Assembly: GCF_000281975.1 (NCBI RefSeq)
Contig: NZ_AKKE01000025.1
Location: forward strand, 1 to 48,542
Length of the DNA stretch: 48,542 bases
From: Novosphingobium sp. AP12
GTDB taxonomy: Bacteria > Pseudomonadota > Alphaproteobacteria > Sphingomonadales > Sphingomonadaceae
Direction of reading: 5' to 3'
The notes beneath the pieces are model-generated. The model saw nothing but the letters and a program-made list of their open reading frames with translations, ran no database searches and had not been told where the DNA came from. A program made the position numbers and the translations under genes. This document shows positions 43,692 to 48,542 of the stretch, piece by piece; position 1 is the first letter of the stretch; each line of letters opens with the position of its first letter.

Positions 43692-45697
43692 TCCCTCATC
43701 TCTCGGAACGCGGAGTAATTCTTGCGCCGCATGGCCGCGACGCGGTAATCGCGGCGGGGCTTTTCAAGGATGCGGGTCTTCACTCGGTGGTTGCGCCTTC
43801 CGTTCACCAGTTGGTGCTGGAGCTTGACCGCGGTGCCGGATTCGCTCTCGTTACCGAAGAAGCCCTACGGACTGCCGACCTCAATGGACTGGCCCGATGG
43901 CTGGGCGAGCAGCCCGAGTGGTCGGACTTCCCGTTTGTTCTCCTAACCGCGAGGGGCGGTGGGCTGGAGCGCAATCCGGCCGCAAGGCGCCTTCTGGATC
44001 TCCTGGGTAACGTGACATTCCTCGAGCGGCCCTTCCACCCCACCACTCTGGTCAGCTTGGCGCAGTCGGCCCTGCGTGGTCGGCGGCGCCAGTATGATGC
44101 CCGAACCCGGCTGGAAGAGCTGGACCGGGGCGCCGACAAATACCGCTCGCTGTTCGAATCCATCGACGCGGGTTTCTGCATCATCGAGATGATCTTCGAT
44201 GGGCAGGGACGCCCCTCGGACTATCGCTTCATCGAGGCGAACCCGGCTTTCGAAAGGCAGACGGGCCTCGTGAATGCTGGAGGCAGGACCATACGCGAAA
44301 TGGTTCCGGGTCACGAGCAGCACTGGTTCGAAGTCTATGGCGCGGTCGCGAAAAGCGGCGAACAGATCCGCTTCGAGCAGCATGCCGAGGCATTGGGGGA
44401 CATCTGGTACGAGGTCTACGCATTTCGCGTCGGACCTCCCGAAGCCGCGCGCGTCGCGGTGCTGTTCAACGACATCTCCGCGCGCCGCGAGATGGAAGGC
44501 GCATTGCGCCGAAGCGAGGACACTCTCCGGCGTTTGAACGAGACTTTGGAGGAACATGTCGAGCAGCGGACGCGCGCACTCGAACAGACCCAGGAAGCGT
44601 TGCGGCAGTCGCAGAAGCTCGAGGCCATGGGTCAGCTTACCGGCGGCGTCGCGCATGATTTCAACAATCTGCTCACCCCGATAGTCGGGAGCCTCGACCT
44701 CCTGCATCGACGCGGGGTGGGGAGCGATCGCGAGCGCACGCTGATCGAAGGCGCGATCAAGTCGGCCGATCGCGCCCGCATGTTGGTGCAGCGCCTGCTG
44801 GCATTCGCGCGGCGTCAGCCGCTCCAGGCAAAAGCGATCGACATCGGTACGCTCGTTCGCGACATGCAGGGCCTGATCGCCAGCACCTGCGGACCGCGCG
44901 TGAAGGTCTTGGTCGAAATTTCGGAAGGACTTCCTCTCGCAAACGCGGATTCGAACCAGATCGAAATGGCGCTGCTGAACCTCGTGGTGAACGCGCGAGA
45001 CGCCATGCCCAGCGGCGGAGCGCTGACGATCAGCGTTGCGCGTGAGAGGCTCGAGGCCGGGAACGTGGTCGCCTTGCCGGCCCGCGACCATGTCAGATTG
45101 AGCGTCGCCGATACCGGCACCGGCATGGACGCCGCCACGATGGCCAAGGCCATCGAGCCGTTCTTTACCACCAAGGGCGTGGGGCAGGGTACCGGGCTCG
45201 GCCTGTCGATGGTACATGGTCTGGCCGCCCAGCTCGGCGGGGGGCTGCAAATCGAGAGCGCCCCTGGCGAGGGCACGTCCATCCATCTGTGGCTGCCGAT
45301 CACGGAGCAGGCGACGGTCGAGGATCATGTATTTGACGAACAGGTGGCGCCGTCACGCCTCGGCACTGTCCTGGTGGTGGACGACGAGGACCTGGTGAGG
45401 GCCAGCACCGTGCACATGCTGAGCGAACTGGGTTACAATGTGGTCGAAGCGGTTTCGGGAGAGGATGCTCTGCTGCTTCTGGAGAAACACGGCGACATCG
45501 ACCTGCTGGTCACCGACCACCTGATGCCGGGTATCACCGGGACGGATCTGGCTCAGACGATAAGGCGCCTGCACCCCGAGATGCGGGTCCTGATAATATC
45601 GGGCTATGCCGAGAGCATCGGCGTTTCTCCGGGTCTTTCGCGCCTGACGAAACCTTTCAAGCAAAGCGAACTTGCATCGAGCCTGGCACGGTTGTAA
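43688..45697 (+). CDS. hybrid histidine kinase with degenerate N-terminal receiver, PAS and C-terminal receiver
   Basis: A 669-residue protein. Residues 1-130 look like a receiver fold without the phosphoacceptor Asp; it ends FLERPFHPTTLVSLAQSAL, which imitates the receiver Lys-Pro region. A PAS domain (150-265), a coiled coil (275-310) and the HisKA block VAHDFNNLL with His323 follow. The ATPase domain has NLVVNARDAM, DTGTGMD and GTGLGLSMVHG. The C-terminal receiver (about 555-669) has VLVVDDEDLV and the acceptor Asp610 in LLVTDHLMPG. The GTG start at 43688 overlaps the KaiC stop (GTGA). It is probably the output partner of the KaiC-like ATPase. Confidence 0.92.
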   Translation: MIPHLSERGVILAPHGRDAVIAAGLFKDAGLHSVVAPSVHQLVLELDRGAGFALVTEEALRTADLNGLARWLGEQPEWSDFPFVLLTARGGGLERNPAARRLLDLLGNVTFLERPFHPTTLVSLAQSALRGRRRQYDARTRLEELDRGADKYRSLFESIDAGFCIIEMIFDGQGRPSDYRFIEANPAFERQTGLVNAGGRTIREMVPGHEQHWFEVYGAVAKSGEQIRFEQHAEALGDIWYEVYAFRVGPPEAARVAVLFNDISARREMEGALRRSEDTLRRLNETLEEHVEQRTRALEQTQEALRQSQKLEAMGQLTGGVAHDFNNLLTPIVGSLDLLHRRGVGSDRERTLIEGAIKSADRARMLVQRLLAFARRQPLQAKAIDIGTLVRDMQGLIASTCGPRVKVLVEISEGLPLANADSNQIEMALLNLVVNARDAMPSGGALTISVARERLEAGNVVALPARDHVRLSVADTGTGMDAATMAKAIEPFFTTKGVGQGTGLGLSMVHGLAAQLGGGLQIESAPGEGTSIHLWLPITEQATVEDHVFDEQVAPSRLGTVLVVDDEDLVRASTVHMLSELGYNVVEAVSGEDALLLLEKHGDIDLLVTDHLMPGITGTDLAQTIRRLHPEMRVLIISGYAESIGVSPGLSRLTKPFKQSELASSLARL

Positions 45698-45720
45698 TCG
45701 CGCTTTCAGACCCATTGCCG

Positions 45721-45741
45721 GCTGCTGCGTTCGCGAGCAGC
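45721..45741 (+). terminator. hairpin after the KaiC/kinase operon
   Basis: GCTGCT (45721-45726) pairs with AGCAGC (45736-45741), with further CG pairing inside and a short loop. It begins 23 nt after the hybrid kinase stop. No T-run, so a weak call. The rest of 45742-45929 shows no gene. Confidence 0.4.
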
Positions 45742-45929
45742 ATGACAACGGGCCAGGCGGACATGACTAAACGCTGGGCAGCTTGCCGTGGCCGGAGTTG
45801 GCGTGGTCCGGGGCGGCCGCTTCGGCGTGTAAGGGGATATCGTGGAGGCGGGCCTCGTGCCGACTCTGGAGGACGGCCATGTTCGGTGGAAAGCAGCTCC
45901 GGCGGCATCAGTAGCGAGGAGCGGGCCTC

Positions 45930-46310
45930 TCAGAACATGCCGTTGGGGTTCGCCGAGCGATCGGGCAGCACCTGAAGAACGTCCCAATGTTCGACTATGC
46001 TGCCTTCCGGCGTCAGGCGGAAGATGTCGATTCCCGCGTAGTCCCGGTCCCCGGGCCAATGCTGGAGGCAGTGCAGCACCACATAGTCTCCTTCCGCGAT
46101 CGCCCGCTTCACCTCCACCCGTTTATCCGGCCACTCCCGTGCCATGCGCTCGAAGTAGGCAATGAAGCCTTCCTTCCCTGTGGCGACATGCGGATTGTGC
46201 TGGATATAGTCGGCCCCGACGTACCGCTCGGCCGCCTCGCGGGGGCGGCAATCGTTGAACATCAGCTCGTAGAAGGCGATCACGTTCGCCTTGTTCTGCT
46301 CCAGTGACAT
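45930..46310 (-). CDS. SnoaL-like / NTF2-like family protein
   Basis: A 126-residue alpha+beta barrel protein with [38 protein letters not shown] and [21 protein letters not shown], the pattern of SnoaL-like polyketide-cyclase-fold proteins. The His in YIQHNP and the Asp in EHWDVLQ are usual pocket residues. Such proteins are cyclases, isomerases or carry no known activity. AAGGAG lies well placed before ATG 46310. It is the last of four minus-strand genes behind a TetR regulator, 21 nt after the RidA gene. Confidence 0.88.
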   Translation of the reverse strand: MSLEQNKANVIAFYELMFNDCRPREAAERYVGADYIQHNPHVATGKEGFIAYFERMAREWPDKRVEVKRAIAEGDYVVLHCLQHWPGDRDYAGIDIFRLTPEGSIVEHWDVLQVLPDRSANPNGMF

Positions 46311-46331
46311 TCAAGCGGCTCCTTCGCCCAT

Positions 46332-46724
46332 TCAACCGGGAATGCGGGCGATGACCTTGATCTCGAAGTCGTACCCCGCGAGCCAGTTGACGCCGATCGC
46401 CGTCCAGTTCGGATAGGGCGGCTCTGGGAAGACCTCGCCCTTGATCGTCATGATCGTGCCGAACTGATTTTCCGGATCGGTGTGAAAGGTCGTCACGTCG
46501 ACGATGTCGTCCAGCCCGCATCCACCCGCTTGCAGCGTCGCCTGCAGGTTGGCGAACGCCAGACGGACCTGGGCCTCGAAGTCCGGTTCGGGCGAGCCGT
46601 CGCTGCGACTGCCGACCTGTCCCGACACGAACAGGAGATCGCCCGACCTGATCGCCGCGGAGTAGGTTTGCGAGGTGTAAAGGTCATGCCGACCGGCCGG
46701 AAACACGGCGTCACGTTGGGCCAT
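46332..46724 (-). CDS. RidA family (YjgF/YER057c/UK114) protein
   Basis: A 130-residue Rid protein: SGDLLFVSGQVG, FANLQATLQAGGCGLDDIVDVTTF and the end EIKVIARIPG are family blocks. RidA itself hydrolyses reactive enamine/imine intermediates; the catalytic Arg of that type normally lies near the position here reading EPPYPNWTAIGV, where the usual PARS/RTR segment is replaced by Tyr-Pro-Asn, so canonical imine deaminase activity is doubtful. This looks like one of the Rid subgroups without the arginine. The ATG at 46724 follows AGGAG; the longer frame is leader. It lies within the TetR-led gene group. Confidence 0.9.
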   Translation of the reverse strand: MAQRDAVFPAGRHDLYTSQTYSAAIRSGDLLFVSGQVGSRSDGSPEPDFEAQVRLAFANLQATLQAGGCGLDDIVDVTTFHTDPENQFGTIMTIKGEVFPEPPYPNWTAIGVNWLAGYDFEIKVIARIPG

Positions 46725-46825
46725 ATGGGATTCTCCTTTTGGAACGCGCCTGCTGGAACGCGCCTGTTGCGGCAATGTCGGGTCAGTGTCCGTGTCAGGG
46801 CCACTCAGGTGGGGTGCACGGACGG

Positions 46826-46972
46826 TCAGATTTGCGCCTCGCGCTTGAAGAAGTAGTGCAGCACGAAGTGCGCCGGAGAGACTACCGCGACGAGTTCCCA
46901 TCGTTCGGCGCCCAGCTTCGCCAGGTCATCGGGCTTCAAGGTGTTTTCAACGACCAGATATTCCCATTGCAT
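46826..46972 (-). CDS. DUF4177-like small protein
   Basis: A 48-residue frame beginning MQWEYLVVEN and containing LAKLGAERWELVAVVSP, then HYFFKRE. The WEY-V-x...LGA-x-GWELV...FKR pattern is that of DUF4177-type small beta-alpha-beta proteins of unknown function. GGGAG lies about 9 nt before the ATG. It starts 29 nt beyond the tetR stop on the same strand, so it belongs to this operon. It is easily missed because of size. Confidence 0.75.
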   Translation of the reverse strand: MQWEYLVVENTLKPDDLAKLGAERWELVAVVSPAHFVLHYFFKREAQI

Positions 46973-47001
46973 GGGTCCGTTCTCCCATTGGATCGAGGCG
47001 T

Positions 47002-47646
47002 TCAGGCCAAAGGTTTCACTTTCACGAGGGCCTCCCAGCCAAGCATTGCCGTGTCGGCCACGGACTGAAGTTCGTCGTAGCTCGCCCCATCACGGGCAAG
47101 GACGGACATCCCGTTCTGGACGGATTGCACGAAGCGGGCGAGCCCGTGGATGTTCGCCGAGTGGCCGATCTCGCCATCCATCTGCCCCCGTTCGAGGCGT
47201 TCCTTGAGCCGTATCAGCGTGGCGTTACGCGCCGAGGCCACAAGCGTTCCCAGGTCCGCATGCCCCTCCGCGCCGACAGCGGACAATGTCACCATACACC
47301 CGTTGCAGGCCTGGCTCAGTCCCGCGGCGGTGTCGTGAAGGAACGCGGCAATCGCGCCGCGCGCGGTGTCTGCGGCGAAAAAGCCGCCCCAGGCGACCGC
47401 CTCCTTGGTGCGGGTATAGTGTTGAAACGCTTCCGCATAGAGTGCCTCCTTCGAGCCGAACGCGGCGTAGAGGCTGGGCGATCCGATCCCCATCGCCGCA
47501 GTCAGATCGCCGATCGACGTCGCGGAATAGCCTTTCTGCCAGAACAGACCCATAGCCACCGCCAGCGCGGCCTCGCGATCGAAGGCTCTCGGCCGGCCGC
47601 GGCGGCCTGCTCCACAGCCTTCGGCGCTTGGTTCAGAATTTTGCAT
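47002..47646 (-). CDS. TetR family transcriptional regulator
   Basis: A 214-residue regulator with an N-terminal DNA-binding domain (residues 20-75): RPRAFDREAALAVAMGLFW, GYSATSIGDLTAAMGIGSPS and LYAAFGSKEALY are the standard TetR helices. The C-terminal ligand domain has QACNGCMVTLSAV, a CNGC-type pattern seen in many AcrR-like regulators. I use ATG 47646 rather than the longer frame. It is divergent from an SDR gene, and two related palindromes lie in the 81-bp gap, one overlapping its own start codon. It therefore probably represses both itself and the SDR. Confidence 0.92.
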   Translation of the reverse strand: MQNSEPSAEGCGAGRRGRPRAFDREAALAVAMGLFWQKGYSATSIGDLTAAMGIGSPSLYAAFGSKEALYAEAFQHYTRTKEAVAWGGFFAADTARGAIAAFLHDTAAGLSQACNGCMVTLSAVGAEGHADLGTLVASARNATLIRLKERLERGQMDGEIGHSANIHGLARFVQSVQNGMSVLARDGASYDELQSVADTAMLGWEALVKVKPLA

Positions 47647-47657
47647 CGATCGATATA
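47642..47657. promoter_or_regulatory. candidate TetR operator 1, overlapping the tetR start codon
   Basis: TGCATCGATCGATATA has a central ATCGATCGAT palindrome. It covers the tetR start codon, so binding could block the regulator's own expression. It resembles operator 2 (47698-47713). Confidence 0.5.
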
Positions 47658-47697
47658 TAAATGGGTTGACGTCCGGACGCAACGGCCACATTTAATT

Positions 47698-47713
47698 TGT
47701 AACGATCAATACA
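47698..47713. promoter_or_regulatory. candidate TetR operator 2, just before the SDR ribosome site
   Basis: TGTAACGATCAATACA has matching outer arms TGTA/TACA and a centre related to operator 1. It lies 14 bp before the SDR start, next to a possible -10 (TTTAAT at 47691), so binding would block the SDR promoter. Confidence 0.5.
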
Positions 47714-47727
47714 CAAAGGACTCGATA

Positions 47728-48465
47728 ATGGAACTGGACGGCAAACGCGCACTCGTCACGGGAGCATCCCGCGGCATTGGCGCTGCCATCGCCATCGCGC
47801 TCGCGGACAAGGGAGCGGACATCGCGATCACCTACGAGCGGTCCGCCGACCGTGCCGCACAACTGGTCAAGACGCTGGAAGAGAAAGGGCGCAAGGCCGT
47901 GGCGATCCAGGCCGACAGCGCGGATCCGGAGGCGATACAACGCTCCGTCGACGAGGCGGCGCGCGTACTTGGTGGTCTGGATATCCTCGTCAACAACGCG
48001 GCCATCGCGCGGTACAACGACATAGCCAAATTCACGGTCGAGGATATCGACGCGCTGCTGGCGATAAACGTGCGCGGACCACTGCTGGCCGCGAAGGCAG
48101 CCATCCCGTATCTCAAGGAAGGTGCCCGCATCATCAACATCGGGTCGGCCGGCGCGGACCGCATCGTCGGCGCGACAGGTACGGTCTATTACATGACCAA
48201 GTCCGCCCTCCAGTCGTTCAATCGCGGCCTCGCGCAGGAATTGGGGCCTCGCGACATCACTGTAAATCTCGTCCAGCCGGGTTCGACGAATACCGAAATG
48301 AACCCGGAGGACGGCGAGTTCGCAGATTACCAGCGTAGTCTCATGCCGCTTGGCCGGTACGGTCAGCCCGAGGATGTCGCCGCTGCAGTGGCGTTTCTCG
48401 CCACGCCTGCTGCCCGGCAGATTACCGGCACGATCCTGAATGTGGATGGCGGCGCGCTTTCCTGA
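47728..48465 (+). CDS. SDR family oxidoreductase (FabG-like)
   Basis: A 245-residue classical SDR: ALVTGASRGIGAAIAI (cofactor motif near residue 12), LDILVNNAAI, the catalytic YYMTKSALQS with Ser in INIGSAG, and PEDVAAAVAFLA near the end, finishing ITGTILNVDGGALS. AAAGGA precedes ATG 47728; the long upstream extension is antisense to tetR. The NNAA variant of NNAG is common. It is the divergent partner of the TetR regulator, a frequent pairing in which the SDR detoxifies or reduces the inducer. The substrate is unknown. It ends 32 nt before a strong hairpin. Confidence 0.93.
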   Translation: MELDGKRALVTGASRGIGAAIAIALADKGADIAITYERSADRAAQLVKTLEEKGRKAVAIQADSADPEAIQRSVDEAARVLGGLDILVNNAAIARYNDIAKFTVEDIDALLAINVRGPLLAAKAAIPYLKEGARIINIGSAGADRIVGATGTVYYMTKSALQSFNRGLAQELGPRDITVNLVQPGSTNTEMNPEDGEFADYQRSLMPLGRYGQPEDVAAAVAFLATPAARQITGTILNVDGGALS

Positions 48466-48497
48466 GGCCTCCGCAGCACGCGAACTGAACGATGTCG

Positions 48498-48536
48498 GGC
48501 CGACCGCCTATCGTTATCTGGCATCGGCGGTCGGCC
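48498..48536 (+). terminator. 11-bp perfect hairpin after the SDR gene
   Basis: GGCCGACCGCC (48498-48508) pairs perfectly with GGCGGTCGGCC (48526-48536) over a 17-nt loop. No T-run is visible before the window ends. Likely terminator. Confidence 0.6.
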
Positions 48537-48542
48537 AAGACA

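Noticed and set aside
45842..46165. + strand frame starting VEAGLVPTLEDGHVRW
   Set aside because: Runs antisense into the SnoaL-like gene; the start resembles nothing I can name with confidence.

Overview
The window looks like a stretch of chromosome from a GC-rich alphaproteobacterium of the Sphingomonadales (Novosphingobium/Sphingobium-like). This is inferred from three large TonB-dependent receptors sitting beside catabolic enzymes, the many SDR dehydrogenases, the HWE/HisKA_2-type kinase, the DUF892 stress protein and the PaoABC-like molybdoenzyme. No complete rRNA, tRNA, insertion sequence or CRISPR array is visible.

Layout. (1) 1-4079, + strand: a tightly overlapping membrane/polyamine module made of the end of a DUF4178-like protein, a 47-residue one-helix protein, a DUF350 protein, a membrane-anchored spermidine-synthase-like enzyme, an exported FAD amine-oxidase-like lipoprotein and a short pyruvoyl AdoMet decarboxylase (SpeD). 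(2) 4080-8790: eroded SDR and GAF-like fragments, then a minus-strand TonB receptor/glycerophosphodiesterase pair, then a truncated second glycerophosphodiesterase. (3) 9062-14453: an SDR plus a DapB-like dehydrogenase, a graveyard of ModA and receiver-domain fragments, a LysR regulator divergent from a frameshifted SDR with a perfect inverted repeat between them, and a DUF892 protein with a strong terminator. (4) 14454-22068: a decayed tRNA-Lys-like 3' half, then a minus-strand operon of HyuA-type hydantoinase, DUF917 protein and NCS1 permease facing a MalT-like regulator across a 34-bp inverted repeat. (5) 22238-33216: a siderophore-type TonB receptor, amidohydrolase and PaiB-like protein, followed by a second TonB receptor with two coupled sulfatases. 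(6) 33325-40775, minus strand: MarR/MFS, then MarR/2Fe-2S/FAD/Mo aldehyde oxidoreductase with a coupled membrane metallophosphoesterase. (7) 40986-45697, + strand: histidine kinase, KaiC-like double ATPase and hybrid histidine kinase. (8) 45930-48465: a TetR, DUF4177-like, RidA and SnoaL-like group divergent from an SDR.

How the genes work together. Most are small substrate-specific islands: an outer-membrane receptor or inner-membrane permease, one to three enzymes and a local regulator. The polyamine module and the KaiC/two-kinase module are the exceptions. They look like envelope or signalling systems rather than catabolic ones and are the best candidates for incompletely described biology.

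Between the intact operons there are at least nine gene fragments: three SDR pieces, one GAF-like, one GDPD, one ModA, one receiver, one outer-membrane barrel end and one tRNA half. This suggests repeated insertion and deletion at operon borders. Start codons were chosen by eye from Shine-Dalgarno spacing, signal peptides and stop/start overlaps. Family assignments rest on recognised motifs, not on searches.
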